NCBI RefSeq assembly: GCF_001457815.1
Contig: NZ_LN898216.1
Span: 186,001-250,000, forward strand
DNA: 64,000 nucleotides
From: Vitreoscilla massiliensis
GTDB taxonomy: Bacteria; Pseudomonadota; Gammaproteobacteria; Burkholderiales; Neisseriaceae
Reading direction: 5' to 3'
Every line of letters starts with the position of its first letter. Within the stretch, counting starts at the first letter, position 1. Below the pieces are notes generated by a model, which was not told the origin of the DNA, made no database searches, and was given only the letters and a program-made list of their open reading frames with translations. Below, in pieces: positions 9,069 to 19,659 of this stretch. The position numbers and the translations under genes were made by a program.

Positions 9069-9575
9069 TTAATTACGATTCATGATTTGTATCAGTTTAT
9101 CGGTGATATCGAATTCAGAGCGCACATACACCACATCCTTCACTATCACGTCATAATGTTCCGCTTTGGCCAACTCAATCAAAGCCTGATTGGCTTTTTG
9201 CTGCATGGAAGCGAATTCCTCATTGCGGCGCAACGAGTATTCCTCATCGGTCGCAGACTTCAATGCCAAATACTCTTTGTTGATTTTGGCCATGCGTTCT
9301 TGTTGATTTTTTTGTTCAGCAGGCGGCAATTTATTGGAAAGCAACAGCTTTTGTAACTCTATGCCTTGCTTTTCCAATTTGCGCAACTGCTTAAACTGCG
9401 AGCCAAACTCTTTTTCCAAGGTTTTGTTTATGGACTGCGCATCTTTGGATTCACGATACACCTTATCGGTGTTCACAAAACCAATTTTTTGCACGGGTTC
9501 AGCCCATGCTGAAGCCGTGCTGGCCATTAAGGCCACTGTCATACCCGTTGCCATCAACCATGAACGCATCTTCAC
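9069..9575 (-). CDS. skp: Periplasmic chaperone Skp/OmpH
   Basis: A 168-residue exported chaperone that holds unfolded outer-membrane proteins for the Bam machine. A signal peptide ends near 'ASAWA' (about residue 25). The mature part is strongly helical and charged, with a coiled-coil tentacle region (about residues 45-125, many K/E/Q). It lies immediately downstream of bamA, its functional partner. Confidence 0.95.
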   Translation of the reverse strand: MKMRSWLMATGMTVALMASTASAWAEPVQKIGFVNTDKVYRESKDAQSINKTLEKEFGSQFKQLRKLEKQGIELQKLLLSNKLPPAEQKNQQERMAKINKEYLALKSATDEEYSLRRNEEFASMQQKANQALIELAKAEHYDVIVKDVVYVRSEFDITDKLIQIMNRN

Positions 9576-9583
9576 ACACCTTT

Positions 9584-11935
9584 CTAGAAGGTTGTACCCA
9601 ATTGGAATTGGAAGCGTTGTTCTTCGTCGCCGTCTTTTTTATTCAAAGGATAGGCATAACTGAATTTCAACGGTCCCATAGGTGACAACCATGTAAACGC
9701 AGCACCTGCAGAATAGCGCAATTCTTCAGTAAATGTACTCTTATACTTCGTATTATCATGTTTATCGTGTAAATCGTTATCCCATACCGAACCGGCATCG
9801 GCAAACAAACTCAAGCGCACCGAACGTTGGTCTTTGATGCCTGGCAATGGGAACAACAACTCAGCATTGGCCACGGCTTTCATATTACCACCCATGTAGT
9901 CGTAGTCATTGTCATAGCCATTCGGCTCTTTCGGGCCCAAGCTGCTGCTTTCATAACCACGCACCGAACCCAAACCACCGCCATAGAAGTTATGGAAGAA
10001 TGGCAATTCATCGGTTTTGCCATAGCCATCGGCATAACCCACTTCACCGTTAAGCATCAAAGTCAGGTTTTTGCTTAGTGGGAAGAACCACGTTTGACCA
10101 TGCGTCAATTTGTAATACTGAATGTCGCCACCTGGCAAACCGATTTCGGCATTGGCTTTCATGATGTAACCACGAGTCGGCCACAAAGCACTGTCGGTTT
10201 TGTTACGGCCCCAACCCACATTGGCTTTCAAAGTCAAGAAATCCGCACCCATAGAGCCTTTACCGTCGTATTTTTCCACGAATTCGGTATAACGAGCTGG
10301 CGCACCTTCGTACAACTTCAATTTCATCCATTCAGGCGTGAAACCAAAGTTAACACGGTCGTATTCGGTCACTGGCACGCCCATGCGGATGCCCACACCC
10401 GCAGTCGAGGTTTTGTAATTGCTGACCTCGGCTTCGCGCGCATCGTACTCACGGTAAAACACGTCGTAACCCAAGCTCACGCCATCGGGGGTGAAATACG
10501 GATCGGTAAACGAGATTGCCGCAGCTTTGGAAGACGAACTGTTAGACAAACGCAAGCTGGCCGACTTACCAGTACCAAACAAATTGTCTTGGGCAATACC
10601 ACCTGACAACACGATGCCATCGTCTTGCACATAACCCAAAGCAGCATCAATTGAACCGGTTGAGCGTTCGGTCATCGCCATGTCCAAGTTCACTTGGTCG
10701 GGTGAATTTTGTACCGGTACCGCATCCACTTTCACATTGTCAAAATAACCCAATTGTTGGATACGCTCTTTGGAACGGTTGATTTTGGCTTGGTCGTAAG
10801 TGGCGTTTTCCATTTGACGCAATTCTCGGCGCACCACCTCATCGCGGGTTTTGTTGTTACCGGCGATGTTAATTTGGTTCACGTAAATCTTACGCCCTGG
10901 ATTCACCATCACGGTAAAGTCCACAGTTGCGTCTGCGGCATTTGGACGCGGCTGTACTTCCACCGAGGTATAGGCATAACCATAATTGCCCATGGTCGAT
11001 TGCACATCACGCACCAGCTCCATCACTTTATTGCGCTCATACAATTTACCGGCTTTGATTTTGTTCAAATCATTGATTTCTTCAGCCGGAACGTCTAACA
11101 AATCACCTACGATATCGACCGTACCAAAGCGATAGCGTTGGCCTTCGTTCACCGAAATTTTCATGTTCAATTCGGTTTTGTCATCAGGATTGGGCAAGAC
11201 TTCGGCATTGGTCACTTTGAAATCAAAATAACCGCGGTTTTGGTAGAAATCGCTCAGGCTTTCCAAATCAGCAGGCATTTTTTCTTGCGAGAAACGGTTG
11301 CTTTTACGGAACCAAGTGAACAATCCGCTTTCGGTATGGCTGATTTGGTTGCGCAAAGTACGGTCTGAGTAATGCTCATTGCCGTCAAATTCAATGTTTT
11401 TGATGGTGGTGGTTTCACCCTCATCAATGGTCAATTCCACCTCAACACGGTTGCGATCTAAACGGGTCACTTTTGGGGTGATTTTGGCATCGTATTTACC
11501 GCGGTTGGCATACTCGCGTTTCAAACCTTCCACTGCTTGTGCCAAAATCGCCTCATCAAACGTTTGTGAAGTGGCCAAACCAAAGTTTTGCAAATTGGTG
11601 CGGATTAAGTCGTTTTTAATTGCCTTGCCACCGCTGACACGCAAATCGGTCACTACAGGCCGCTCTACCACGGTTAACAATACCTGATTGCCCATGGTTT
11701 CCACTTGCACATCGTCAAAGAAACCGGTGGCATACAAATCTTTAATGATGGCTTGCGCTTGCGCATCACTGAAACGATCACCTACTTGTACTGGCAAATA
11801 ACTGAAAACCGTGGTGGGCTCAGTTCTTTGCAAACCCTCGATGCGAATGTCTTGAATGGTAAATGGCTCAACCGCCCAAGCCGCTGTAGACATGCCCAAA
11901 CCAACAATACTTGCAGCAATTAATTTTAATTTCAT
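9584..11935 (-). CDS. bamA: Outer membrane protein assembly factor BamA
   Basis: The core of the beta-barrel assembly machinery, 783 residues. It has a signal peptide (cleavage after 'AAWA'), five POTRA domains (about residues 22-420; 'IQDIRIEGLQRTEPTTVFSYLP' opens the first), and a 16-strand barrel. The lid-loop motif 'VRGYESSSLGP' (the VRGF/Y element) and a terminal Phe for outer-membrane insertion are visible. It sits 6 bases after rseP within the long minus-strand operon. Confidence 0.98.
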   Translation of the reverse strand: MKLKLIAASIVGLGMSTAAWAVEPFTIQDIRIEGLQRTEPTTVFSYLPVQVGDRFSDAQAQAIIKDLYATGFFDDVQVETMGNQVLLTVVERPVVTDLRVSGGKAIKNDLIRTNLQNFGLATSQTFDEAILAQAVEGLKREYANRGKYDAKITPKVTRLDRNRVEVELTIDEGETTTIKNIEFDGNEHYSDRTLRNQISHTESGLFTWFRKSNRFSQEKMPADLESLSDFYQNRGYFDFKVTNAEVLPNPDDKTELNMKISVNEGQRYRFGTVDIVGDLLDVPAEEINDLNKIKAGKLYERNKVMELVRDVQSTMGNYGYAYTSVEVQPRPNAADATVDFTVMVNPGRKIYVNQINIAGNNKTRDEVVRRELRQMENATYDQAKINRSKERIQQLGYFDNVKVDAVPVQNSPDQVNLDMAMTERSTGSIDAALGYVQDDGIVLSGGIAQDNLFGTGKSASLRLSNSSSSKAAAISFTDPYFTPDGVSLGYDVFYREYDAREAEVSNYKTSTAGVGIRMGVPVTEYDRVNFGFTPEWMKLKLYEGAPARYTEFVEKYDGKGSMGADFLTLKANVGWGRNKTDSALWPTRGYIMKANAEIGLPGGDIQYYKLTHGQTWFFPLSKNLTLMLNGEVGYADGYGKTDELPFFHNFYGGGLGSVRGYESSSLGPKEPNGYDNDYDYMGGNMKAVANAELLFPLPGIKDQRSVRLSLFADAGSVWDNDLHDKHDNTKYKSTFTEELRYSAGAAFTWLSPMGPLKFSYAYPLNKKDGDEEQRFQFQLGTTF

Positions 11936-11941
11936 AAAGTT

Positions 11942-13291
11942 TTATCCAAAAATTCGCGTGAAATCGTTAAAGAAGGCCACGAGCATAAACAAACCCATAA
12001 TGCATAAGCCAATTTTCAAACCCACGGTTTGCACGTGTTCGCTCAATGGTTTCCCACGCACCCACTCAATGATGTAATACAACAAATGTCCACCGTCCAA
12101 GACGGGGATGGGCAGCAAATTCATCACACCCAAACTGATGCTGATGACTGCCAAGAATTGAATGTAGGTTTCCAAACCCATCATCGCCGACTTACCTGCC
12201 ATTTCACCGATGGAAACAGGACCGGAAATGCCTTTGATCGAAGCTTGGCCGGTAATCAATTTGCCCAAGAATTTTAAGGTTAAGGCCGATAAATTCCAAG
12301 TTTTGCTGGCAGCCAAACCCACGCTTTCCAATACACCAACCGCGCGTTGGCTTTTGACTTGGGCTTCCCAGTCTTTATCCAAAGTCGCCGCCACACCGGC
12401 CTTGCCCACCAATTGCTGACCTTGGTCTTCCGAATCTGGACGCAACATCAATTGCAAAGTCTGATTTTGACGCTGCACTTCCAAAGCCAAATCCTTACCA
12501 GGGCTAGCCTTAATCACGTCTACCCAAGCATTCCAATTGGCCAATTTTTGACCATTCACCGCCAAGACTTTGTCACCGGCTTTTAAGCCCGCGCGTTCTG
12601 CGGCGGAATTGGGCAAAATTTGGCTGATTTCAGGTTTAACCTTCACGGGCCAAATGCCCACACCTTGTCCTTGCGTTGCCGCTTCTACCGCAGCTGGATT
12701 CGCTTCAGCATTCAACACCCGCGTTGTGGCTACACCATGAGCATCTTGCACGCCCACGTTAACATTGCCGGCCTGTAAAGCGATAACCAATTCGGTTTGC
12801 GCATCCATCCACTCGTGCACGGCTTTGCCATTGACACTGGTGATGCGATCGCCTTCTTGGAAGCCCGATTGCGCCGCAATCGAGCCACTTTCTACTGAAC
12901 CTACCCACGGTTTGATTTCGGTCACACCAAACAGATTGAAGCTGGCCACATACAACACCACAGCCAGCAGCAAATTCACCAACGGCCCTGCCACCACGAT
13001 GGCAATGCGTTTTAGCGGTGGTTGTTTGTCAAACGCATATGGCAAATCGGCTTCCGCCACTTCGCCCTCACGCGTGTCGACCATTTTCACATAGCCGCCC
13101 AGCGGAATCGGCGCCAAACACCATTCGGTGTCACCGCGTTGCTTTTTCCAGAATGGCTTACCAAAGCCCACACTGAAACGCAGGACTTTAACGCCACACC
13201 AGCGCGCAACAATGTAATGGCCAAACTCATGCAAGCTGACCAAAAACAAAATTGCCACCACAAACGCGACCAAATAAATCAGTCCTGTCAT
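11942..13291 (-). CDS. rseP: Site-2 intramembrane zinc protease RseP
   Basis: An inner-membrane metalloprotease that, in the family, cleaves anti-sigma factor and clears signal peptide remnants. From the chosen start (MTGLIYLV) it has about 449 residues. The zinc motif HEFGH lies in the first membrane helix, followed by two PDZ domains and the third ligand region 'NLLPIPVLDGGH' near the C-terminus. An upstream in-frame extension to 13348 would overlap dxr and is not needed; a GGA-type ribosome site precedes 13291. A degenerate DUS is read here as LQAG. Confidence 0.96.
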   Translation of the reverse strand: MTGLIYLVAFVVAILFLVSLHEFGHYIVARWCGVKVLRFSVGFGKPFWKKQRGDTEWCLAPIPLGGYVKMVDTREGEVAEADLPYAFDKQPPLKRIAIVVAGPLVNLLLAVVLYVASFNLFGVTEIKPWVGSVESGSIAAQSGFQEGDRITSVNGKAVHEWMDAQTELVIALQAGNVNVGVQDAHGVATTRVLNAEANPAAVEAATQGQGVGIWPVKVKPEISQILPNSAAERAGLKAGDKVLAVNGQKLANWNAWVDVIKASPGKDLALEVQRQNQTLQLMLRPDSEDQGQQLVGKAGVAATLDKDWEAQVKSQRAVGVLESVGLAASKTWNLSALTLKFLGKLITGQASIKGISGPVSIGEMAGKSAMMGLETYIQFLAVISISLGVMNLLPIPVLDGGHLLYYIIEWVRGKPLSEHVQTVGLKIGLCIMGLFMLVAFFNDFTRIFG

Positions 13292-13305
13292 CTCATTTTT
13301 CCAGA

Positions 13306-14505
13306 TTAAACCCGCAACACTTGCTGTTGCGCGGCAATACGGGCCCAAGCATCTTTGGCCAATAAGTCGTCGATATTATGGCTGATTTGCGTATTTGCTT
13401 CAGCCAGAACCTGTTCAACCACCCGTGCAATGTCGGTAAAACCGATTTGCTGTTGTAAAAATGCTGCGACTGCAACCTCATTGGCGGCGTTCAACACACA
13501 CGGTGCATCACCACCACTGGCCAATACTTGCATCGCCAATTTCAAACACGGAAAACGCTCCAAATCCGGCTCGGCAAACGTCAATTGGCTCAAAGTGGTG
13601 AAATCCAATGGCTTCACCCCAGAGTCGATGCGCTCAGGTTCGCCCATGCAATACGCAATCGGCGTGCGCATATCGGGCGTACCCAATTGTGCCAATACCG
13701 AACCATCGCGGTAGCGCACCATGCTGTGGATCACGCTTTGCGGATGGATGACGGCCGTCAATTGCTGTGGCTTGGCATTGAACAACCAACGTGCCTCTAT
13801 CAGCTCCAAGCCTTTGTTCATCATGCTGGCCGAATCCACCGAAATCTTTTGCCCCATAGACCAATTCGGGTGTTTCACCGCTTGTTGCGGGGTAATGTCT
13901 TGCATCGTCGCCACATCGCGTTGCCAAAAAGGGCCACCCGACGCGGTTAAAATAATTTCGTTAATGCCAAAATCGGCCAAGTCTTGCGTAATCGGACGGC
14001 CGTGTTGGGTCAATTCATGTGGCAACACTTGGAACACCGCATTGTGCTCACTGTCCACCGGTAACACGCGCGCACCATGTTCGCGCACCGTGTCCATAAA
14101 CAATTGACCCGAAACCACTAAAGTCTCTTTGTTGGCCAATAAAATGGTTTTGCCGGCTTTCGCCGCTGCCAATGCCGACGGCAAACCTGCTGCACCCACT
14201 ATGGCCGCCATCACCATCGTCACTTCGCTGGCGCTGGCCACCTCACACAAGCCTTGTTGCCCCAATAACACTTGCGTAGCACAAGATGCGGCCTGTAAGC
14301 CTTGTTTTAAGGTTACGGCAACGTCCTCATCCATCACCACCACGTATTGTGGTCTGAACTCGGTGCACAACTCGATTAATTTTTGCCATTGACGGTTGCC
14401 CGCCAAGGCGAATACTTCATATTGGTCACGGTGGCGACGCACGATGTCCAAAGTGCTGTCACCTATGCTGCCGGTGGCCCCTAAAATGCTGATTACCTGT
14501 TTCAT
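13306..14505 (-). CDS. dxr: 1-deoxy-D-xylulose 5-phosphate reductoisomerase (Dxr/IspC)
   Basis: Second step of the non-mevalonate isoprenoid pathway, NADPH-dependent. The start [15 protein letters not shown] at 14505 is preferred because its ATG overlaps the cdsA stop as ATGA. The NADPH-binding 'GATGSIG', the metal/substrate region '[12 protein letters not shown]', and '[10 protein letters not shown]' are present. It supplies precursors for the next upstream gene, uppS. A DUS at 14286-14297 is read as LQAA. Confidence 0.97.
   Translation of the reverse strand: MKQVISILGATGSIGDSTLDIVRRHRDQYEVFALAGNRQWQKLIELCTEFRPQYVVVMDEDVAVTLKQGLQAASCATQVLLGQQGLCEVASASEVTMVMAAIVGAAGLPSALAAAKAGKTILLANKETLVVSGQLFMDTVREHGARVLPVDSEHNAVFQVLPHELTQHGRPITQDLADFGINEIILTASGGPFWQRDVATMQDITPQQAVKHPNWSMGQKISVDSASMMNKGLELIEARWLFNAKPQQLTAVIHPQSVIHSMVRYRDGSVLAQLGTPDMRTPIAYCMGEPERIDSGVKPLDFTTLSQLTFAEPDLERFPCLKLAMQVLASGGDAPCVLNAANEVAVAAFLQQQIGFTDIARVVEQVLAEANTQISHNIDDLLAKDAWARIAAQQQVLRV
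14286..14297 (+). repeat. Single DUS inside dxr
   Basis: ATGCGGCCTGTA, a near-consensus copy read by dxr on the other strand as Leu-Gln-Ala-Ala. Confidence 0.8.
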
Positions 14506-15296
14506 AAGCCCCACTGACTGAACACCCAATACACGCTCAATACCGCAATCAAGGAGTCCACTCGATCAAACACGCCGCCATGTCCTGGCAGTAATTGGCT
14601 GCTGTCTTTCACACCAGCCGTGCGTTTTAACATGGATTCAAACAAATCGCCGCCTATACTCACCGCCGTTAACAGCGCCGCCAAAATCCACGTCAGAAAT
14701 AAACTGTCTGGAAAACCGCTTAAGGCACTGTGTGCCAAAGTCACATATACCAATACCGCGGCCAAGCCGCCCAATGCACCTTCCACGCTCTTACCCGGGC
14801 TGATGCTGGGCGCCAATTTGCGTTTGCCGTATTTTTTACCGACAAAATATGCACCGGTATCGGCAATCCACACCAACACCATCACCGCCAACAAAGGCAA
14901 GGCATTATCGCCATCATCGCCGCGCAAATTCACCATCGCGCCCCAGAAAGGCAGCATCAACAGCAGGCCCAAGGCGTATTTTTGCCAAGGCGTACTGATG
15001 GCTTGTTTGCGTTTTAACAAATACGGCATGCCGATAAACCAGAACAGCAAAATCAACCATTGCCACAAGCCGCTCAAGTCATCGGTACGGATGATGAACA
15101 AACCCCAAAACGCGGTTAAGCCCAAATACAGTTTTTGATGCAAACCGACGATGCCCACCAAGCGGGTGTATTCCCACAAAGCGGTGATGGCAATCACGCC
15201 ACTGAAGCACAACCACACTGTGTCATTTGACCAAAACAACATGGCCATCATCAATGGCACCAGCACCATGGCAGTGATGAAACGCTGTTTTAACAT
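14502..15296 (-). CDS. cdsA: Phosphatidate cytidylyltransferase CdsA
   Basis: Makes CDP-diacylglycerol, the entry to phospholipid synthesis, in the inner membrane. A 264-residue multi-spanning protein with the family signature near the C-terminus ('[19 protein letters not shown]' followed by '[12 protein letters not shown]'). Its stop overlaps the dxr start by 4 bases, and its start lies 5 bases after the uppS stop. Confidence 0.97.
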   Translation of the reverse strand: MLKQRFITAMVLVPLMMAMLFWSNDTVWLCFSGVIAITALWEYTRLVGIVGLHQKLYLGLTAFWGLFIIRTDDLSGLWQWLILLFWFIGMPYLLKRKQAISTPWQKYALGLLLMLPFWGAMVNLRGDDGDNALPLLAVMVLVWIADTGAYFVGKKYGKRKLAPSISPGKSVEGALGGLAAVLVYVTLAHSALSGFPDSLFLTWILAALLTAVSIGGDLFESMLKRTAGVKDSSQLLPGHGGVFDRVDSLIAVLSVYWVFSQWGL

Positions 15297-15301
15297 ATCG
15301 A

Positions 15302-16048
15302 TTAATTCCGTTGTTCGTGTTCAGGCAGTTGTTCACTGGTGCGGCCAAAACGGCGCTCGCGCTGACCAAATGAATCAATAGCGGCCTGTAAAGCAGCCAA
15401 ATCAAAGTCTGGCCACAGTGTTTCGGTAAAATACAATTCGGTATACGCCAATTGCCACAATAAGAAATTGCTGATGCGGGTTTCGCCGCCGGTGCGGATG
15501 AACAAATCCGGCGTGGCCACATCGTTCAAACTGATGTGCGCTTGGATGTCGGCCTCGGTCAGCTCGGTTTTACCGCTGGCAATGGCCTTATTGGCGGCCT
15601 GTACGATGTCTTGATGACCACCGTAATCGACGGCAATGGACAATAATAAACCGCTATTGCCCGCTGTCAATGCCTCGGCTTCGGCGATGCCATCACGAAT
15701 GTCGGCACCAAAACGGTCACGCTTACCAATGACGCGCAAACGGATGTTGTTGTTGTGCAGGCGTTTCACCTGTTTTTTCAACGATTGCAAAAACAAATTC
15801 ATCAAAAATCCGACCTCATCGGCCGGACGACGCCAATTTTCGGTTGAGAAGGCGAAGACGGTTAAGCACTCCACCCCCAACTCTTGGCAATTTTTTACCG
15901 TTGCTTCCAGTGCATCCAAGCCCCGTTTATGCCCCATCACACGGGGCAATAAGCGCTTTTTAGCCCAACGCCCATTGCCGTCCATGATGACGGCAACATG
16001 CCTTGGAATCAAACGTGTTACGGTGCTGTCTGCACTGCTCATACTCAA
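15302..16048 (-). CDS. uppS: Undecaprenyl diphosphate synthase (UppS/IspU)
   Basis: A cis-prenyltransferase making the C55 lipid carrier for peptidoglycan and LPS; 248 residues. The signature 'AVIMDGNGRWA' with the catalytic Asp, 'GHKRGLDALE', and the conserved 'PDLFIRTGGETRISNF' followed by 'FTETLWPDF' are present. Two DUS copies (15379-15390 and 15592-15603) are read as LQAA and VQAA. Confidence 0.97.
   Translation of the reverse strand: MSMSSADSTVTRLIPRHVAVIMDGNGRWAKKRLLPRVMGHKRGLDALEATVKNCQELGVECLTVFAFSTENWRRPADEVGFLMNLFLQSLKKQVKRLHNNNIRLRVIGKRDRFGADIRDGIAEAEALTAGNSGLLLSIAVDYGGHQDIVQAANKAIASGKTELTEADIQAHISLNDVATPDLFIRTGGETRISNFLLWQLAYTELYFTETLWPDFDLAALQAAIDSFGQRERRFGRTSEQLPEHEQRN
15379..15390 (+). 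repeat. Single DUS inside uppS
   Basis: TAGCGGCCTGTA, read by uppS on the other strand as LQAA. Confidence 0.8.
15592..15603 (+). repeat. Single DUS inside uppS
   Basis: TGGCGGCCTGTA, read by uppS on the other strand as VQAA. Confidence 0.75.
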
Positions 16049-16056
16049 CCTCTGGC

Positions 16057-16614
16057 TTAAACCGCCATCAAATCCGCTTCTTTGGCAGCCAAAATTTTGT
16101 CTACTTCAGCAACGCTTTTATCGGTTAATTTTTGAATCGCATCTTCACCACGGCGCGCATCGTCTTCAGAGATTTCTTTGTCTTTTAACAAGGCCTTGAA
16201 TTCATTGTTGGCATCACGGCGCACATTGCGCAAAGCCACACGGCCGTCTTCCGCTTCGGCACGCACGATTTTAATCAAATCTTTGCGGCGCTCTTCGGTC
16301 AACATCGGCATAGGCACACGAATCAAATCGCCCATAGAAGATGGATTCAAACCCAAATCAGAATCGCGGATGGCTTTTTCAATTGGGCCAGCCATTTTGC
16401 TTTCAAATGGTTTCACACCGATGGTGCGCGCATCCATCAAGGTAATGTTCGCCACTTGGCTAACAGGCACGGGCGAGCCGTAGTAATCAACGCTCACTTG
16501 GTCTAACAAACCGGTGTGGGCACGGCCAGTACGCACTTTGGCCAAATTGTTTTTCAATGCTTCCAGCGATTTTTGCATCTTGCTTTCAGCACTACTTTGA
16601 ATTTCATTAATCAT
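16057..16614 (-). CDS. frr: Ribosome recycling factor
   Basis: Splits post-termination ribosomes together with EF-G. The 185 residues are the family length, with the conserved '[20 protein letters not shown]' opening and '[15 protein letters not shown]'. It follows pyrH with a short gap holding a DUS. Confidence 0.98.
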   Translation of the reverse strand: MINEIQSSAESKMQKSLEALKNNLAKVRTGRAHTGLLDQVSVDYYGSPVPVSQVANITLMDARTIGVKPFESKMAGPIEKAIRDSDLGLNPSSMGDLIRVPMPMLTEERRKDLIKIVRAEAEDGRVALRNVRRDANNEFKALLKDKEISEDDARRGEDAIQKLTDKSVAEVDKILAAKEADLMAV

Positions 16615-16639
16615 GTCTAACCCTTAATTAAACTGCACT

Positions 16640-16651
16640 TACAGGCCGCTT
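16640..16651 (-). repeat. Single DUS between pyrH and frr
   Basis: TACAGGCCGCTT on the plus strand (uptake word on the minus strand), in the 51-base pyrH-frr gap. Confidence 0.85.
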
Positions 16652-16665
16652 ATCGACCCTAAAGT

Positions 16666-17388
16666 TTAGCAATGCACCAACGTACCTTCGTCTTCACCTT
16701 GTACCACGCGTTTTAACGCGCCATCTTTGAAGATACCAAATACTTTGATGTTCAGTTTTTGTTCACGACACAAGGCAAATGCCGTTGCATCCATGACTTT
16801 TAGATTTTTTTGAATGGCTTCATCGAATGTCACGGTTTGATAACGTTTGGCATCCGCATTTTTCTTAGGATCGTCGTTATACACCCCATCCACATTGGTG
16901 GCCTTGAGCATAATATCACAATTCATTTCGATACCACGCAAAGCAGCGGCGGTATCGGTGGTGAAGAATGGATTGCCTGTACCGGCACCGAAAATCACCA
17001 CTTTGCCTTCTTCCAAATACTGCATGGCTTTGCCACGGGTATAGGTTTCGGCAATTTGTTGCATGCTCAGTGCTGATTGCACACGCGCTTTCACGCCTAT
17101 GGATTCAAAGGCTTCTTTCAAAGCCAACGCATTCATCACGGTGGCCAACATGCCCATGTAGTCGGCAGTGGCACGTTCCATGCCTTTGGCCGATTGTGCC
17201 ATGCCACGGAAAATATTGCCGCCACCGACAACCACCGCCACTTGCACACCCAAATCAACCACTTCTTTAATCTGGTTAACGATTTGCATGATGGTATCAC
17301 GATTAATGCCAAACGCATCAGAACCCATTAAGGCTTCACCAGATAATTTGACCAATATGCGTTTGTAAGGAAGAGCGGCTTCAGCCAT
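16666..17388 (-). CDS. pyrH: UMP kinase PyrH
   Basis: Phosphorylates UMP to UDP; a hexameric amino-acid-kinase-fold enzyme. From the start [20 protein letters not shown] it has 240 residues, matching the family. The in-frame extension upstream to 17472 is not family-like and is ignored. '[13 protein letters not shown]' and '[15 protein letters not shown]' are diagnostic. It is probably transcribed separately from tsf, because a strong terminator lies between them. Confidence 0.97.
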   Translation of the reverse strand: MAEAALPYKRILVKLSGEALMGSDAFGINRDTIMQIVNQIKEVVDLGVQVAVVVGGGNIFRGMAQSAKGMERATADYMGMLATVMNALALKEAFESIGVKARVQSALSMQQIAETYTRGKAMQYLEEGKVVIFGAGTGNPFFTTDTAAALRGIEMNCDIMLKATNVDGVYNDDPKKNADAKRYQTVTFDEAIQKNLKVMDATAFALCREQKLNIKVFGIFKDGALKRVVQGEDEGTLVHC

Positions 17389-17502
17389 GAGAACACCTTT
17401 AATAGAAAGTCGTTTTAAACGAAAGAATTCAAGCTGAGGCAGGATGTTAAAGCAATCGCTTGCTTGTGACAAACCGCCGCGCTGAAATTACAAAAATTTT
17501 AC

Positions 17503-17538
17503 CTAAAAAAACACCCTGACTCAGGGAATCAGGGTGTT
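17503..17538 (-). terminator. Rho-independent terminator after tsf
   Basis: A 9-10 bp stem (ACACCCTGA with TCAGGGTGT) is followed on the minus strand by seven T, directly downstream of the tsf stop. It ends the rpsB-tsf transcript. Confidence 0.9.
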
Positions 17539-17554
17539 CATTGCCTTAACAGGC

Positions 17555-18421
17555 TTAGATTTTAGCGGCAGCAGCCACTTCAGCAGCGTAATCTACCACT
17601 GCTTTTTCAATGCCTTCACCCACGTGGTAAGCAGTGAATGCTGACACAGAGGTGTTTTTCTCTTTCAAGAATTTTTCGATGGTCAAGTCTGGATTCATCA
17701 CGAATTGTTGACCCAACAAAGTCACTTCAGCCAAGAATTTGCGCACACGACCTTCAACCATTTTGGCAACGATTTCAGCAGGTTTGCCTTCTTGAGCCGC
17801 TTGTTCTTCGTAAATGTGACGTTCTTTAGCGATCAAGTCTTGGTCTACTTGGTCAGCAGACACACATTGTGGACGCGCAGCAGCGATGTGCATGGCCACT
17901 TGACGAGCCACTTCAGCGTCGCCTTTGAATTCTACCATCACGCCGATTTTCGCGCCGTGCATGTAAGACACCAATTGGTCAGCAGTTTCGTAACGAACGA
18001 AACGGCGTACAGTGATGTTTTCGCCCAATTTAGCGATCACAGCTTTACGCAATTCTTCAACAGTGGTGTCACCAGAAGCCACGTCAGCCAATGCAGCAAC
18101 GTCAGCAGGGTTTGCAGCAACCACAGCGTCAGCAACGGCTTGTGCAAAGCCTTTGAAGCTGTCGTCTTTGGCAACGAAGTCGGTTTCGCAGTTGATTTCT
18201 ACCAAAGCACCTACTTGGCCATTGATAGAGCTAACCACGATACCTTCAGCAGCAGTACGGCCTGCCAATTTACCGGCTTTGGCGCCAGATTTGATGCGCA
18301 AGATTTCTTCTGCTTTTTCGAAATCGCCATCAGCCTCAACCAAAGCTTTTTTACATTCCATCATGCCCAAGCCAGTAGCTGCGCGCAAATCGCCAACCAT
18401 TTTTGCAGTAATTGTAGCCAT
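17555..18421 (-). CDS. tsf: Elongation factor Ts
   Basis: Nucleotide exchange factor for EF-Tu; 288 residues. The UBA-like N-terminus ends in '[19 protein letters not shown]', and the TDF motif of the core is present ('[11 protein letters not shown]'). It sits downstream of rpsB, separated by 116 bases that contain a symmetrical hairpin. Confidence 0.98.
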   Translation of the reverse strand: MATITAKMVGDLRAATGLGMMECKKALVEADGDFEKAEEILRIKSGAKAGKLAGRTAAEGIVVSSINGQVGALVEINCETDFVAKDDSFKGFAQAVADAVVAANPADVAALADVASGDTTVEELRKAVIAKLGENITVRRFVRYETADQLVSYMHGAKIGVMVEFKGDAEVARQVAMHIAAARPQCVSADQVDQDLIAKERHIYEEQAAQEGKPAEIVAKMVEGRVRKFLAEVTLLGQQFVMNPDLTIEKFLKEKNTSVSAFTAYHVGEGIEKAVVDYAAEVAAAAKI

Positions 18422-18489
18422 TGTTTACTCCTTAAATAAGTGTTCGTTTTGTTCAGGCCGCTTGTTTGCACAATACGGCCTGAATTTTA

Positions 18490-18516
18490 AAAAAGGGGCG
18501 AGAGCCGCCCCTTTTT
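18490..18516. terminator. Symmetrical hairpin between rpsB and tsf
   Basis: AAAAAGGGGCG pairs with CGCCCCTTTTT across a 5-base loop, with T-runs in both directions. It is placed to attenuate transcription from rpsB into tsf, which are needed in different amounts. Confidence 0.75.
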
Positions 18517-18537
18517 CAGATGTGTCGCAACCAGCTA

Positions 18538-19269
18538 TTATTCAGCAGCTTTAGCGTCAGCTACCGCAGCTTGAACTTCTTGCAATGATTGTGCTTTGCC
18601 TTCCAATACCGCGTCAGCGATACCACGGCAGTACAAACGAATGGCTTTAGCAGAGTCATCATTACCAGGAATCACGAATTTCACGCCATCTGGGCTGTTG
18701 TTGGTATCAACCACACCGATAACAGGGATGCCCAATTTTTCGGCTTCAACGATGGTACCTTTTTGGTAGCCAGTGTCGATAACGAAGATTGCGTCTGGCA
18801 AACCTTTCATGTCTTTGATACCGCCCAAAGAACGTTGCAATTTGTCTACTTCACGTTGCAAGTCCAACAATTCTTTTTTGTTCAAACCGCTTTGTTCAGC
18901 GTTTTCCAAAATCGCGCTTTTTTCTTCCAAGCGTTTGATAGATTGTTTCACGGTTTTGTAGTTGGTCAACATACCACCCAACCAACGGTAATCTACATAA
19001 GGAGCACCTGCGCGAGTTGCTTCTTCTTGTACGATTTCACGAGCTTGACGTTTGGTGCCCACGAACAATACAGTGCCTTTGTTAGCGGCCAAACGGCGTA
19101 CAAAGTCTTGAGCTTCAGTGAACAATGGCAAAGTTTTTTCCAAGTTCACGATGTGGATTTTGTTACGCGCACCAAAAATGTACTCAGCCATTTTAGGGTT
19201 CCAGTAACGGGTTTGGTGACCAAAGTGCACACCAGCTTCCAACATTTGACGCATAGTCACTTGTGACAT
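18538..19269 (-). CDS. rpsB: 30S ribosomal protein S2
   Basis: A 243-residue S2 from the start [19 protein letters not shown]. '[26 protein letters not shown]' in two pieces, '[11 protein letters not shown]' and '[22 protein letters not shown]' are characteristic. It is the first gene of the minus-strand ribosomal/translation block, behind its own promoter and structured leader. Confidence 0.98.
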   Translation of the reverse strand: MSQVTMRQMLEAGVHFGHQTRYWNPKMAEYIFGARNKIHIVNLEKTLPLFTEAQDFVRRLAANKGTVLFVGTKRQAREIVQEEATRAGAPYVDYRWLGGMLTNYKTVKQSIKRLEEKSAILENAEQSGLNKKELLDLQREVDKLQRSLGGIKDMKGLPDAIFVIDTGYQKGTIVEAEKLGIPVIGVVDTNNSPDGVKFVIPGNDDSAKAIRLYCRGIADAVLEGKAQSLQEVQAAVADAKAAE

Positions 19270-19379
19270 AATCTTATTCCTCAAAGGGTTAAGCCTAACA
19301 CCGCAGCGACAGAACCCGAAGGCACCCTTTGACGCACGGCGTGAGCATTAAAAAGTTAATGCTTTTCTACTGAAAAGCG
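19270..19379 (-). promoter_or_regulatory. Structured rpsB mRNA leader (probable S2 autoregulatory element)
   Basis: About 110 nt between the predicted start site and rpsB. It contains an 8-bp hairpin (AGCATTAA with TTAATGCT, about 19346-19365). A longer-range pairing of CAAAGGGT (about 19279) with ACCCTTTG (about 19324) encloses a loop next to the ribosome site. S2 controls its own operon through leader RNA in other bacteria; that this leader does so is inferred. Confidence 0.55.
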
Positions 19380-19385
19380 GCCGCT

Positions 19386-19414
19386 ATTGTAAAATAGTTT
19401 CAATCACTTGGCAA
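19386..19414 (-). promoter_or_regulatory. Sigma-70 promoter of rpsB
   Basis: On the minus strand, TTGCCA at 19414-19409, 17 bases, then TACAAT at 19391-19386. It overlaps the last codons of the small membrane-protein gene upstream. Confidence 0.7.
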
Positions 19415-19613
19415 CCACATCGCTGTTTTCGGTGGCATTTTGCTGTTGCCATTTCTCCAAACGGTTGCGCCGGCGCGTGCGCAATACCCATGCCACCAAC
19501 AGTGTCGGCAATACCGCCAGCAACACAAACAACACCGCCCCACGCAGCAAACTCTCTTGTGCAAAGCAAAACATCGTGATTACAAATAAATAGCCCAACC
19601 ATATAATGTGCAC
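19404..19613 (-). CDS. Small membrane protein, 69 aa
   Basis: Not a recognised family. Two hydrophobic segments (about residues 3-18 and 23-45) are followed by a basic RTRRRNRLEK stretch, which predicts a small inner-membrane protein with a cytoplasmic tail. It is oriented with rpsB, overlaps its promoter, and is divergent from the formyltetrahydrofolate cyclo-ligase. Lack of a clear ribosome site keeps confidence moderate. Confidence 0.5.
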   Translation of the reverse strand: MHIIWLGYLFVITMFCFAQESLLRGAVLFVLLAVLPTLLVAWVLRTRRRNRLEKWQQQNATENSDVVAK

Positions 19614-19659
19614 AGTTTTCCCCTTTCACACACCTCACACACAGCCCATAAGGATGGAC

